The notes beneath the pieces were generated by a model. The model was not told the origin of the DNA, did not search any database, and worked only from the letters and a program-made list of their open reading frames with translations. DNA of 64,000 bases from JBGLNJ01 sp041300525 (lineage in GTDB: Bacteria; Chloroflexota; Anaerolineae; Fen-1058), in assembly GCA_041300525.1 (NCBI GenBank), contig JBGLNJ010000001.1, forward strand, positions 3,906,001 to 3,970,000, in the 5' to 3' direction. Position 1 is the stretch's first letter. Each line of letters begins with the position of its first letter. Below are positions 17,315 to 26,109 of the stretch, in pieces. Made by a program: the position numbers and the translations under genes.

Positions 17315-18301
17315 TCAAAACAAGTACGTCGCGCCGACGACTCCCGGCAAAAACTCTTCCGGCATCTGCGCGGCGAACTGGCACATGGCCCGGAAGCCGG
17401 TGCAGTGCGATGGGACGATCAGTTTGGGCCGGCACGCCTTGATCGCATCCACCGTGCGCAAAAGCTCGTCGTCGTTGGCGCGGGCCAGGTGGAACCCGCC
17501 CAAGATGGCCCAGACCTCGTCCACGCCGCTGATCTTGCGCGCATGGTTGACGGTGTTTACGATCCCGGCATGCGCGCAGCCGGACAGGATGACCAGACCT
17601 TTGTCCTTGACGTTAATGACGATGGCCTGATCCTCTTCGACGTAATCGGGGATGAAGGCATTGCCTTTGCGATAGGTCATTGTCTTTGGGATGCCCGATG
17701 TCTCAAAACTGAGACGCGGGACGCTCCCCGTCGTCCAGCAACCCGGCCCCAGCTCATGCGGCCTTTTGGAAAGGACGATCTCAGCGCCCAAAGCTTCCCA
17801 CTCGGCGCGTGGTGGCGGGAGCATCGGCCCATACCACTTGCCTTTCTTCGGCATATACCACCGCTCTCGAAACGCCGCAGGATGCGCGACGACGGGCACG
17901 CGACGTCCTTCTGCCCAGCGATGTATCTCTTCCGGCTTGGCATCGCGCTTCCATCCCTTGGGCTGAGGTCTCAGGTTCATGGCCCGGAGCACATCGGTCA
18001 CGGACGTCGTGTGGTCGTCGTGACCATGGCTCAACGCGATTTTGTCAATCGTCGCCGGGTCAATCTTCATGCGCTGGATGTTTTCCATCAGCGCGATGCG
18101 CGTCATGCCGGCGTCCCACAAGATTCTGACGCCGGCGGCCTTGAGGTCAACCAGGGCCGCAAAGCCGTGCTCGGCCAGCAATGGCTCGTCGGTAAAGTAT
18201 TTCACCGTGCCGGTTGACTTGACGAGCAAATCAGCGCGGTTGTCAACTAACACGGTGATTGCCACGTCTTGCGTTTCTCCAAGTGGGTCTATCGTGCGCA
18301 T
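17315..18301 (-). CDS. MBL-fold metallo-hydrolase
   Basis: A 328-residue metallo-beta-lactamase-fold protein with SHGHDDH (the HxHxDH zinc motif, about residues 91-97). Further ligand positions lie in LSGCAHAGIVNT and IVPSHCTGF. The opening VLVDNRAD and the overall order match the subfamily annotated as MBL-fold hydrolase or beta-RFAP-synthase-like. The reaction is unknown. It sits 16 bp after a GNAT gene on the same strand, so the two are probably co-transcribed. Confidence 0.85.
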   Translation of the reverse strand: MRTIDPLGETQDVAITVLVDNRADLLVKSTGTVKYFTDEPLLAEHGFAALVDLKAAGVRILWDAGMTRIALMENIQRMKIDPATIDKIALSHGHDDHTTSVTDVLRAMNLRPQPKGWKRDAKPEEIHRWAEGRRVPVVAHPAAFRERWYMPKKGKWYGPMLPPPRAEWEALGAEIVLSKRPHELGPGCWTTGSVPRLSFETSGIPKTMTYRKGNAFIPDYVEEDQAIVINVKDKGLVILSGCAHAGIVNTVNHARKISGVDEVWAILGGFHLARANDDELLRTVDAIKACRPKLIVPSHCTGFRAMCQFAAQMPEEFLPGVVGATYLF

Positions 18302-18317
18302 TGTTTCACCTCCAAAA

Positions 18318-19100
18318 TCAGTTAGCCCCTCTCAAAAAGTAGGCATCATACGTGTCTGTTGGGACATAGCCCAGCTTTTCGGCCAGCCCACACGACTCGT
18401 GGTTGGCCGCATCCCAGTGAGGATCCGTGTTGTTTTCCAAACACCATTTGACGAGTGCGCTCGCCAGACAAGTTGCCACTCCCTTGCGGCGATGCTCGGG
18501 CATGACAAAGATGCTCACTTCGATCCCCCGGCTGCAAACGAGCGAGGAATACGCCAAACCCATCAGCGCATCGCCATCCAACAAGCAATAGCCGATGCCG
18601 CGTTCCACGAAATCCTCTGCGGGTTCAAAATCGGAAATCTCGAAAACGCGGTCAGGGCTGTCCGAGAGTTGCCCGGCGATGGCGGCATCAATGCGTACAA
18701 GCCTATCCCTGAACGGTGAGTTCGCGAGCAAATGCTCCAAATGGTCCATAGAAAGATTTCCAGACGAGAAGCTGTAGCGAGTATGTCTCACGAGTTTGTC
18801 GCCGTGGATCTCTTGCGCAACGTCCATCCATCCAGGGGATGAAGGCAGGAGCATCCTATAGGACGGCAAGCCCTTGATCATCTCAGTTCCGGCGGCGCTG
18901 GCTGCGTTCCCCGCAAAGTAGCAAAAGAAATGCCCCAGCTCGATTTCAAAAACGGTGGGATTCCGGGCGTCATCGGCGAATGCTTTGCCCATTTGCCCTT
19001 CGATGGCGCAATCAATCGAAAGGTCTACCCGCTTATTGTTCTTGAACGCCCGCGCCAGCTTGATTCGATTGGCTCTCGTCAGGGGATAGCCGGTCACCAT
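18318..19100 (-). CDS. GNAT family N-acetyltransferase
   Basis: A 260-residue protein with an N-terminal domain of unknown role and a C-terminal GNAT fold. The acetyl-CoA loop reads VMPEHRRKGVATCLASALVKWC (the Q/RxxGxG/A position), followed by HWDAANHESCGLAEKLGY. The layout matches the GNAT_acetyltran group (PF12746). The substrate is unknown. It lies between the WYL regulator upstream and the MBL hydrolase downstream. Confidence 0.8.
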   Translation of the reverse strand: MVTGYPLTRANRIKLARAFKNNKRVDLSIDCAIEGQMGKAFADDARNPTVFEIELGHFFCYFAGNAASAAGTEMIKGLPSYRMLLPSSPGWMDVAQEIHGDKLVRHTRYSFSSGNLSMDHLEHLLANSPFRDRLVRIDAAIAGQLSDSPDRVFEISDFEPAEDFVERGIGYCLLDGDALMGLAYSSLVCSRGIEVSIFVMPEHRRKGVATCLASALVKWCLENNTDPHWDAANHESCGLAEKLGYVPTDTYDAYFLRGAN

Positions 19101-19117
19101 TCGTGCCTCCTAAATGT

Positions 19118-20110
19118 TCATCCTTGCGATAGGTGAGTAGACTCGACATACAGCGCGACGATTTGTGTGGCGTAATCCAAAATGCTCTTGCGGAGCGCCA
19201 GCGGCTTGAGCACCTCCACGCCCCGCCCCAAGCCGAGGATACGCTCTCGGGCGGCTTCCAGCGACTCGAAATCGAGATCCAGCGTGATCCATCCTTCCGC
19301 ATCGGGCGGCGCGGCCAGCGCGATCTTTTCTCGAATGTGATTGCCAAAATACATTGGGAGCCAGGGACTCAAGCCCGGCGCGACTCGCACGAGAACAGGG
19401 TAGGCCGTATGGCTCTTTTCGCGCTCGATGCACCACGTTCTCCAAAATGCGGCCAGGTCAAACTGCGCGGGACGCTCAAAGGTCTCATCCATCAGGCGGG
19501 CATCGAGCAAATCGGAAACACGGTGAACACGAACGCGGCCGTTTCGGGCGCACACCAGGTGCCAGATACCCGCCTTGGCGACCAGTCCATACGGGTCAAC
19601 CTGTTGCTCAATCTCGACCGTGGGCATGGGGCGGTACTTGAGATCGAGCTTGTGATTCCGCCACACCGCCTGATGAAGGGTTTGCAGGTGTGGCACGGAA
19701 TCCGTGCCCTGATGCCACCAAGTCGAATCGAGATAAAAGCGCTGACGCACCTGTTCCTCGTCTTGGCGGCGGGCAGCGGGCAGCGCGGCAGACAGCTTGA
19801 GCAAGGCCGACCGAAGCTCCCGGCTCACGCCGAGTTCAGCCAGAGGCGCGGGGATGCTGAGCATGAACAGCGCCCGCACTTCGCCATCGGTCAGGCCGGT
19901 GAGAGTGGTGCGATAGCTATCGAGCAAGGCAAAGCCGCCTTCGGGGCCGGCTTCGCTATACAGCGGGACACCGGCTATGCTGAGGGCTTCCATGTCGCGA
20001 TAGATGGTTCGCTCCGAGACTTGCACTTCCTCGGAGAGCGCCCTGGCCGTCATCCGTCCACGGGCCTGCAACAGCATGAGCAGTGAAAGCAATCGGTCTG
20101 CGCGCATCAT
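19118..20110 (-). CDS. YafY-type WYL-domain transcriptional regulator
   Basis: A 330-residue regulator. A DeoR-like winged helix-turn-helix occupies about 1-60 (LSEEVQVSERTIYRDMEAL), followed by a WYL domain (about 140-210, VDPYGLVAKAGIWHLVCARNGRVR) and a WCX C-terminal extension (about 235-320). These proteins sense small ligands, often nucleotide-type, and control neighbouring genes. ATG 20110 follows AGGAG and its A is shared with the thioesterase stop (TGATG), so translation is coupled. Confidence 0.88.
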   Translation of the reverse strand: MMRADRLLSLLMLLQARGRMTARALSEEVQVSERTIYRDMEALSIAGVPLYSEAGPEGGFALLDSYRTTLTGLTDGEVRALFMLSIPAPLAELGVSRELRSALLKLSAALPAARRQDEEQVRQRFYLDSTWWHQGTDSVPHLQTLHQAVWRNHKLDLKYRPMPTVEIEQQVDPYGLVAKAGIWHLVCARNGRVRVHRVSDLLDARLMDETFERPAQFDLAAFWRTWCIEREKSHTAYPVLVRVAPGLSPWLPMYFGNHIREKIALAAPPDAEGWITLDLDFESLEAARERILGLGRGVEVLKPLALRKSILDYATQIVALYVESTHLSQG

Positions 20111-20547
20111 CACACTCCTGCCCTTCGCAAGGGTCTGACAATTGCGTATAGTTTACCACAGAACCTTGACGGTGAAATCGTGGTCGGTCGCCCACTGACA
20201 GTGTCCAGGTATACCCAATCGGTGCAGGCCCGCGCGACGAACTCGCCTGTATGGCCTAATCGCATCTCGTACATGCGGCGTGAGCGCACTCGTCGGAAAT
20301 CGGCCACCCAGGTTTTCACCTGCACCGAGTCGCCATATCTCAACGGCAGCAGACTCTCAACCTCCGTCTCGCGCACCAGCCACAAGCGTTTCAGTTCTTC
20401 GTAACGAGCCAGGTCATAGCCGGCCGCCGCCGAGGCATCAAACGCCGCCTCTTGCATGTAACGCAGCAAGCTGACGCCCCTGACAAGCCCAAAGGCATCA
20501 CATTCATAGTAGCGGACATGAAACGTCCGTACGTACTCCAATGGCAT
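20110..20547 (-). CDS. Hotdog-fold acyl-CoA/acyl-ACP thioesterase
   Basis: A 145-residue 4HBT-type protein. VRYYECDAFGLVRGVSLLRYMQEA gives the conserved Asp of the active site, followed by ESLLPLRYGDSVQVKTWV and RMYEMRLGHTGEFVARACTDWVYLD. It should hydrolyse acyl thioesters. The last 20 residues do not resemble the family, and the +1 frame there reads DFTVKVLW then a stop, so a small deletion or frameshift near the 3' end is possible. Confidence 0.75.
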   Translation of the reverse strand: MPLEYVRTFHVRYYECDAFGLVRGVSLLRYMQEAAFDASAAAGYDLARYEELKRLWLVRETEVESLLPLRYGDSVQVKTWVADFRRVRSRRMYEMRLGHTGEFVARACTDWVYLDTVSGRPTTISPSRFCGKLYAIVRPLRRAGV

Positions 20548-20635
20548 AGTCGGCTCCAGGTCAAATCGGAATTATCTTGCTAGAGAGAGTTGAAACGTAT
20601 CACCACGAGGGGAGTTTGTCAAGGCGTCTGCGAAC

Positions 20636-20689
20636 CCGCGAATGAGCGCAAATTCCAATCGGATTCGTGGAGATTCGCGTAATTCGCGG
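20636..20689. repeat. CCGCGAAT-type dispersed palindromic repeat
   Basis: It begins CCGCGAATGAGCGCAAATTC and ends in the complementary ATTCGCGG. A second copy is at 39569-39636 and a variant at 43186-43237. It lies upstream of the ABC exporter gene. Confidence 0.6.
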
Positions 20690-20771
20690 AAAAAACATTT
20701 TTTGCTTGTGGCACATCTTTGCAAAGCGCGGTACAATGCACAGTCCAATCTGACAATGGAGAACGCATCAC

Positions 20772-22643
20772 TTGGCATCACCGAACGACTCATCGCTTGA
20801 CCTCAAGCACACCCTATCCAAGAATCGCTTGCTCGGACTGTGGCGCATGATGACAGGCTCTCGCCTGGTCTATGTGGCCGCCACGATCTGTGTGGGCATT
20901 GCGGCCATGTCCAGGACGGGCACGTTTCTGCTGCTGCGCACGCTGGTGGACGACGTGCTGGCCAAGGCCCGCTTTGAAACCTTGCCGCTCGTCGCGTTGG
21001 GCTTTATCGGCCTGGCCGCCATCGAAGGCGCGTTCACTTTTCTCGGCGGGCGATGGGCCGCTCAAACGGCGGAGGGCGTCACGCGGCGGCTGCGCAATTA
21101 CCTGTTCGATCACATTCAGCGGCTATCGTTCATTTATCACGATCACACGCCGACCGGCGAGTTGATCCAGCGCGCGACTTCGGACGTGGACGCTATCCGC
21201 CGCTTTTTTGCCGATCAAGCCATCAACAGTTGGCGCATCTTCCTACTGTTTGTCGTCAATTTTGTCGGGTTGATGAGCCTGAACGTTCCGCTCGCGCTGA
21301 TGTCGGTCGCCATCGTGCCGGCGATCGTCGTCATCTCGATCTGGTTTTTCAAGCGCATCTCAGCTATCTATGAAAAGAATCAGGAACAAGAAGCGACGCT
21401 TTCCACGACGCTGCAAGAAAACCTCACCGGCGTGCGAGTGGTGCGGGCTTTTGCGCGGCAGGCTTTTGAGCAGGAAAAATTCGAGCGCGACAACTGGGAA
21501 AAATATTTGCGCGGACGGCGGCTCATCACATGGCACTCGTTCTTTTGGCCGGTGACGGATGTCTTTTGCGGGCTGCAAATGGTGGCCGGCCTGTACATCG
21601 CGGCAGTGATGGTGATCCAAGGCGCGCTGACCCTGGGCGACTATCTGGCCTACGTCGGCATGATCGGCATGATCATCTGGCCGATCCGCAACCTGGGGCG
21701 ATTGGTCGTACAGATGTCGAGCGGGCTGGTCTCGTATGGGCGCGTGGTCAAAATCATCCGGCAAGATCGCGAGCCGCTGACAAAAGGCGCGCATCAGCCC
21801 CAAGACCCGCTGCGAGGCCAAGTCGTGTTCCGCGATGTCTGCTTTGCGTACGAAGCCGATGCGCCCGTGCTCAAGGACATTCGCTTCGAGTGCCAGCCGG
21901 GCCAGTCCATCGCATTGCTCGGCTCGACCGGCTCCGGCAAGACGACGCTGGTCAATCTGCTCCCGCGCTTTTACGAATACACCGGCGGCAGCCTGACGCT
22001 CGATGGCATCGAACTGAATCAATACCCGCGCCATTATCTGCGCCGACAGATCGGCATCGTCGAGCAAGAGCCGTTCCTGTTTTCGCGCACGATCCGCGAA
22101 AACATCACCTACGGCGTCGGGCGAGAGGTCTCTGATGAACAAATCGTGGAGGCCGCGCGCGCGGCGGCGATTCACGACGTCATCACCGGTTTCCCGAACG
22201 GCTATGACACGCTCGTGGGCGAAAAAGGTGTGACGCTTTCCGGCGGGCAAAAGCAGCGCGTGGCGATTGCGCGCACGCTCTTAAAAGACCCGCGCATCCT
22301 GATCCTGGACGACTCGACCTCGTCGGTAGACATGGAGACCGAGGAAGCGATTCGCGGGGCGCTCGAGCGCTTGATGCAGGGCCGCACGACGTTCATCATC
22401 GCGCACCGCATCCAAAGCTTGATGAACGCCGACTTGATCCTGGTGCTCGACAAAGGCTGCATCGTCCAACACGGCACGCACGACGAGTTGATCGAGCAGC
22501 CCGGCGCCTATCGCCAGATCTATGACATTCAAACGCGCATCGAGACAGAGTTGGAACAGGAAATCGCCCGTGTAGGGGCAACCCTCGCGGTTGCACGCGG
22601 GCAGGCGCAAGACCTGCCCCTACATGAAGGGAATCCGTTGTGA
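20772..22643 (+). CDS. ABC exporter half-transporter (ABCB/MsbA-like)
   Basis: A 623-residue fused membrane/ATPase subunit. Six helices occupy about 25-320 with the coupling sequence DHTPTGELIQRATSDVDAIR. The nucleotide-binding domain follows: Walker A GSTGSGKTT, Q-loop EQEPFLFSRTI, signature LSGGQKQRVAIAR, Walker B ILILDDSTSSVD. The start is TTG with GGAG upstream. The last 20 residues are encoded by a palindromic repeat (22572-22623). The GTG of the next exporter overlaps this stop, so it probably forms a heterodimer with that gene's product. The noncanonical Asp after Walker B, in place of Glu, fits the degenerate site of heterodimeric exporters. Confidence 0.9.
   Translation: MASPNDSSLDLKHTLSKNRLLGLWRMMTGSRLVYVAATICVGIAAMSRTGTFLLLRTLVDDVLAKARFETLPLVALGFIGLAAIEGAFTFLGGRWAAQTAEGVTRRLRNYLFDHIQRLSFIYHDHTPTGELIQRATSDVDAIRRFFADQAINSWRIFLLFVVNFVGLMSLNVPLALMSVAIVPAIVVISIWFFKRISAIYEKNQEQEATLSTTLQENLTGVRVVRAFARQAFEQEKFERDNWEKYLRGRRLITWHSFFWPVTDVFCGLQMVAGLYIAAVMVIQGALTLGDYLAYVGMIGMIIWPIRNLGRLVVQMSSGLVSYGRVVKIIRQDREPLTKGAHQPQDPLRGQVVFRDVCFAYEADAPVLKDIRFECQPGQSIALLGSTGSGKTTLVNLLPRFYEYTGGSLTLDGIELNQYPRHYLRRQIGIVEQEPFLFSRTIRENITYGVGREVSDEQIVEAARAAAIHDVITGFPNGYDTLVGEKGVTLSGGQKQRVAIARTLLKDPRILILDDSTSSVDMETEEAIRGALERLMQGRTTFIIAHRIQSLMNADLILVLDKGCIVQHGTHDELIEQPGAYRQIYDIQTRIETELEQEIARVGATLAVARGQAQDLPLHEGNPL
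22572..22623. repeat. GTAGGGGCA palindromic repeat inside the ABC exporter C-terminus
   Basis: GTAGGGGCA (22572-22580) and TGCCCCTAC (22615-22623) are perfect inverted ends of a 52-bp unit with a GC-rich middle. It is translated in frame as VGATLAVARGQAQDLPLH at the end of the exporter. This looks like a REP-type element that became coding. Confidence 0.7.
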
Positions 22644-24088
22644 CCGACACATTCGACGAAGAAGAATTCACCTCACAAATCAACCGGCACACCTTGCTGC
22701 GGATACTCGCGCAACTCAAGCCGCACTGGAAGTGGGTCGTAGTGATGATGGCGGCCAACGTCGTCGTCTCGTTCACCGATTCGTACTTTGGCTTTCTCCG
22801 CAAGGGGATCATAGACGACGGCATCGCATCCGGCGATCACGCCGCGCTGGTGCGAGTCCTGGCTGTCTACGCCGCGACGATGCTCATCCAGGCCTTGAGC
22901 GTGTTCTGGCTGATCTACTTTACGGCGATGCTGGGCGAGCGCGTCCAGTACGATCTGCGCCGAAAAATGTTCACGCACCTGCAAAACCTCTCGTTCTCGT
23001 ACTTTGACCGGACGCCGGTCGGCTGGATCATGTCGCGCCTCACGTCCGACCCGACGCGCATCGCGGAACTGGTGACGTGGGGCATACTCGATGCGAGCTG
23101 GGGCGTGCTGAGTATCATCACGTCGCTCGGCTTTATGCTCATCATCAACTGGCGGCTTGCGCTGATCGTGGTGACGATCGTGCCGGTGCTGTTGTTCGTC
23201 GCCGCATATTTCAAAACCAAGATCATTATCGAATACCGGCAAGTGCGCAAGATCAATTCCAAGATCACGGGCGCGTACAATGAGAATATCACGGGCGTGC
23301 GCGTGGTCAAGGCGCTCTGCCGCGAAGAAGAAAACCTGCGCGAGTTTGGCGCACTGACCGACGACATGTACCGCGCGGGCTTTCGAGCGGCGTGGCTTTC
23401 GGCGCTGTTTCTTCCGGCGGTGCAGATCATCAGCGCGGTGGCGTTGGGCGCCATCATCTGGTACGGAGGCGCGCAGGTGCAATGGGGCGCCATGACGATT
23501 GGCGGCATCCAGGCGTTCGTCTCGTACATCTCGTTCATGCTATGGCCGATCCAAGACCTGGCGCGCGTGTATGCCGAGATGCAACATGCTGTGGCGTCTG
23601 CCGAGCGAGTCTTTTCACTGCTGGATTCCGAGCCCGAAGTGGTTGACCGCTCCGGCGCAATTGATCCCGGCACGCTTCAGGGCGACATTGAGTTCGATCA
23701 CGTGGACTTTTACTACGAGGCCGACAAGCCGGTGCTGACCGATTTCTCGCTCAAGGTCAAGCGCGGCGAGACGATTGCGCTCGTCGGGCCGACGGGCGGA
23801 GGCAAGTCCACCATCGTCAACCTGGTCTGCCGCTTTTACGAACCCCGGCGAGGAACGCTGCGTATCAGCGGGCGCGATTTGGGATACTGGTTGATCGTCT
23901 GTCTCAGCGGAGGGATTCTCTTCCAGGCTGGCTGTCAGGGAATCGATGGTTTCCTTGCCGTTCAGTTCGACCCACTGGTTCGTCGAACCGTCTCCTTCCT
24001 CCGAGGCCTCCACGCGGTTCCCCTGCGGCGGCATCTCCGGCTCTTCACTGGTTTGGAATTCGTTTATTTCCACCCTTTGATACTCTGA
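22640..24088 (+). pseudogene. Second ABC exporter half-transporter, ATPase domain cut after Walker A
   Basis: Residues 1 to about 415 are a normal ABCB-type subunit. The membrane domain contains DRTPVGWIMSRLTSDPTRIAEL, and Walker A is GPTGGGKST. After GTLRISGRDL (base about 23884) the sequence becomes unrelated and the frame ends at 24088. Q-loop, signature and Walker B are missing, so it cannot hydrolyse ATP. It overlaps the first exporter gene and would have been its partner. The unrelated part is the antisense of a possible minus-strand gene. Confidence 0.8.
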
Positions 24089-24208
24089 GACACTCTTTCG
24101 GTTCACATCTTCTGCCAGGGTTCCATGCGCAGTGGAAAAATCCGCCGCCCAGCTTGTGGTAATTGTGGCCGCTTCCTCGATCTCCTCATGGGTCGGTTCC
24201 GCTCCCAT
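23885..24208 (-). CDS. Acidic hypothetical protein, truncated at the exporter junction
   Basis: A minus-strand frame of about 108 residues opening MGAEPTHEEIEEAATITTSW, rich in Glu, Ser and Thr, then losing sense where the exporter sequence begins. GTGAGGG stands just before the ATG. The composition is coding-like but I recognise no family. It accounts for the sequence that replaces the end of the second ABC exporter. Confidence 0.3.
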
Positions 24209-24339
24209 CCCTCACGGCGTCCCAACATGGTGTGTCTCCTCGATCAAGATGATGTCATCAGTGAGAACACCGTTCGCGGCGAAAAGTCTCACCCCAGGGC
24301 AAAAATCGGGTGCTTTTTCATCACTCTCCTAGGATGTTA

Positions 24340-24549
24340 CTAGCCATCAACGTAACTAACAAGGTCAGCCATAGTGGCCGGCTTGTCTTCAAAAGGGCCA
24401 CCTATGATTTTGCTGTCTGTATCTTCCCCGCCCATGTAGCCTAAATACTGCCAATCATCACTAGCACCCAGAACGGCATCCTCACTTTCTGCTTCCACGA
24501 GGTATTTCGTCCAAGTTTTGCTTTCACACTGGATGATAAACCATGCCAT
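24340..24549 (-). CDS. Small hypothetical protein (69 aa)
   Basis: A short protein starting MAWFIIQCESKTWTKYLVEAES and ending MADLVSYVDG, acidic and with several aromatic residues. Regular beta-strand-like alternation suggests a compact fold. A GGGG-rich ribosome-binding site precedes the ATG. No family is recognised. It stands between the damaged ABC gene and the polysaccharide genes. Confidence 0.45.
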   Translation of the reverse strand: MAWFIIQCESKTWTKYLVEAESEDAVLGASDDWQYLGYMGGEDTDSKIIGGPFEDKPATMADLVSYVDG

Positions 24550-24610
24550 GTTTCCCCCCTCAACGTATGGCTACTGCTTGAAGGCGGCGGTATGGCCGCA
24601 CTGAACGCAA

Positions 24611-25288
24611 CTATCGTTCCGCGCTCGGAATCACACCGAGCACCGCCAGCCCCAGCTTGCGTTCCACATCGGCGGGGGTGCGGACGAGGCCGGATTCAAT
24701 CCATTCCAGCGCGGCCACGATGAGCGCGCCCAGCAGCACTCCAAAGATGCCGCCGGCTGCCACGTTGATCTTGGTTTGCGGGCGGTACTGGGTGTAGATC
24801 GGATTGTCGCCGAGCACCACGTCTACTTGATCTTCCTTGCGAACCTTGCCGTTTTCCAGGTTGCGCCAGGTCTCGAATTCCTGTGCCCACGTCAGGGCGA
24901 TACGGTTGCCTTGCTCTCCGTCGGGGCTTTTGACGTCAATTTGGATCACATTCTTGTCTTCGTAAGAGGCGATGATGACGTTGTCCTTCAGTTGCTCCGG
25001 CGTCATATCCAAAGGGGCGCCGGCTTGCTCGAAGCGTTGCAGCACCTGTGCCGCCCATCTTTTGGTGTCCATGATGGTCACGTAGGCGCGCAAGAGTTGC
25101 TTGGTCGTCTGAGCCAGACCAAAGTCGTTGCGAGCGGGCAGCACCGTCAGTTGCATCGAGGATTTGTAGATCGGGCGTTGCAGTTTGCTAAAGCTATACG
25201 CGCTGGCCGCTGCGACGACCGCCACGACGATAATGATCCAGCCGCGCGTGCGCAAGATGCGGAAATAGTCGGAGAGTTCCATAGTCAC
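24611..25288 (-). CDS. Wzz-type chain-length determinant/capsule export protein
   Basis: A 225-residue inner-membrane protein. It begins with the short cytoplasmic start MELSDYFRILRTRGW and a first helix, followed by a periplasmic domain of about 150 residues with Wzz-like DVKSPDGEQGNRIAL. A second helix (VAAGGIFGVLLGALIVAALEW) precedes the tail VRTPADVERKLGLAVLGVIP. That tail is the usual end of Wzz/BY-kinase partner proteins. It lacks a kinase domain. It pairs with a paralogue 74 bp upstream and should set polymer length in envelope polysaccharide export. Confidence 0.82.
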   Translation of the reverse strand: MTMELSDYFRILRTRGWIIIVVAVVAAASAYSFSKLQRPIYKSSMQLTVLPARNDFGLAQTTKQLLRAYVTIMDTKRWAAQVLQRFEQAGAPLDMTPEQLKDNVIIASYEDKNVIQIDVKSPDGEQGNRIALTWAQEFETWRNLENGKVRKEDQVDVVLGDNPIYTQYRPQTKINVAAGGIFGVLLGALIVAALEWIESGLVRTPADVERKLGLAVLGVIPSAER

Positions 25289-25344
25289 CTCGTGTTGCGT
25301 GTTGCGTGTTCCGTCTTACGCAGCACGAAATACGCAATACGTTC

Positions 25345-25350
25345 ACATTC
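25345..25350 (-). promoter_or_regulatory. Candidate extended -10 (TAGAAT) for the Wzz-like gene
   Basis: The minus strand reads TGTGGTAGAATG about 55 bp before the ATG at 25288, in an AT-richer gap. The -35 box is weak. Confidence 0.25.
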
Positions 25351-25361
25351 TACCACAGATT

Positions 25362-25988
25362 CTATGCGCGGCGCTCGAGCGGCCATAGATAGTGAGCAAA
25401 GAATACCAACGCAATGCCCACGCCCAACGCCAGCGCCACGCGAATCGGCAGGTCGAGTTGAGCGCGCAATCCCAGTGGCACTTGTCCCGCTGCCGGTGGG
25501 TCCACCGCGCGCACGATGGCCCCGTTCGGTCCCAGTTGCGGGAACGCCTGCGCGTTGCGTGTTTGCATGACGGTGATAGCGGCCGTCGCAATCGCTTCCA
25601 GTTGCCGGGCGTCGCCGCCTTGGAGATACATCGTGATCATGCTGCGCTTGACGTCGGTGGCGACGCGACCGGCCAGCGCCGCTGTCGGGATGTCTATGTT
25701 TTGCTTTTGCAATTCGCGGCTCACCTCGGCGGCAAAATCGCCGGTCTTGGCCCATTCGCCCAACCCAGAGGCGATGTACTCCGAGGCCAGCCACGCCGAA
25801 TAATACTTGTCGTACAAGGACGTGGCGGATGTCTCAGGCGTATAGCCCACGGTAAAGCGGATGCCCACCTGGTAGACCGGCGCGGGCTGGCGATACGTTG
25901 CCAGGCCGATGCCCAGCACGACGATGGCCGGAATCAATGCCAGCCACCAGCGGCGGAGCAGGATGTGCCAATACGTTCGCAGTTCCAT
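25362..25988 (-). CDS. Wzz-type chain-length determinant paralogue
   Basis: The start is set at MELRTYWHILLRRWWLALIP, which parallels the neighbouring paralogue; in-frame sequence upstream encodes only the GTGACAAG tandem repeat. The 208 residues have one helix near the N-terminus, a periplasmic part (FTVGYTPETSATSLYDKYYSAWLAS) and a C-terminal helix (LPIRVALALGVGIALVFFAHYLW). No kinase domain is present. It is probably co-transcribed with the GT4 glycosyltransferase and the second Wzz in one polysaccharide cluster. Confidence 0.8.
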   Translation of the reverse strand: MELRTYWHILLRRWWLALIPAIVVLGIGLATYRQPAPVYQVGIRFTVGYTPETSATSLYDKYYSAWLASEYIASGLGEWAKTGDFAAEVSRELQKQNIDIPTAALAGRVATDVKRSMITMYLQGGDARQLEAIATAAITVMQTRNAQAFPQLGPNGAIVRAVDPPAAGQVPLGLRAQLDLPIRVALALGVGIALVFFAHYLWPLERRA

Positions 25989-26018
25989 ATAGCCTCCATG
26001 CTCGAGACAAGTGATAGA

Positions 26019-26064
26019 GTGACAAGGTGACAAGGTGACAGGGTGACAGGGTGACAAGGTGATG
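26019..26064. repeat. Tandem repeat of an 8-bp unit GTGACA(A/G)G
   Basis: Five units (GTGACAAG twice, GTGACAGG twice, GTGACAAG) and a partial sixth, head to tail, between the Wzz-like gene and the glycosyltransferase gene. It lies in the 5' leader of the Wzz-like gene. Confidence 0.85.
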
Positions 26065-26109
26065 TTTTTCTCCTTGTCTACCCTGGCCTGTCTGCCAGGG
26101 CAGGCTTGC

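Noticed and set aside
24230..24340. RiPP precursor (MKKHPIFALG leader-like frame on the minus strand)
   Set aside because: It ends after ten codons and no modifying enzyme is nearby; the ribosome-binding-site-like AGGAGAG may be chance.
26019..26064. GTGACAAG tandem repeat as a CRISPR or iteron array
   Set aside because: The 8-bp unit has no spacers, and there is no replication gene nearby; it is a simple tandem repeat.
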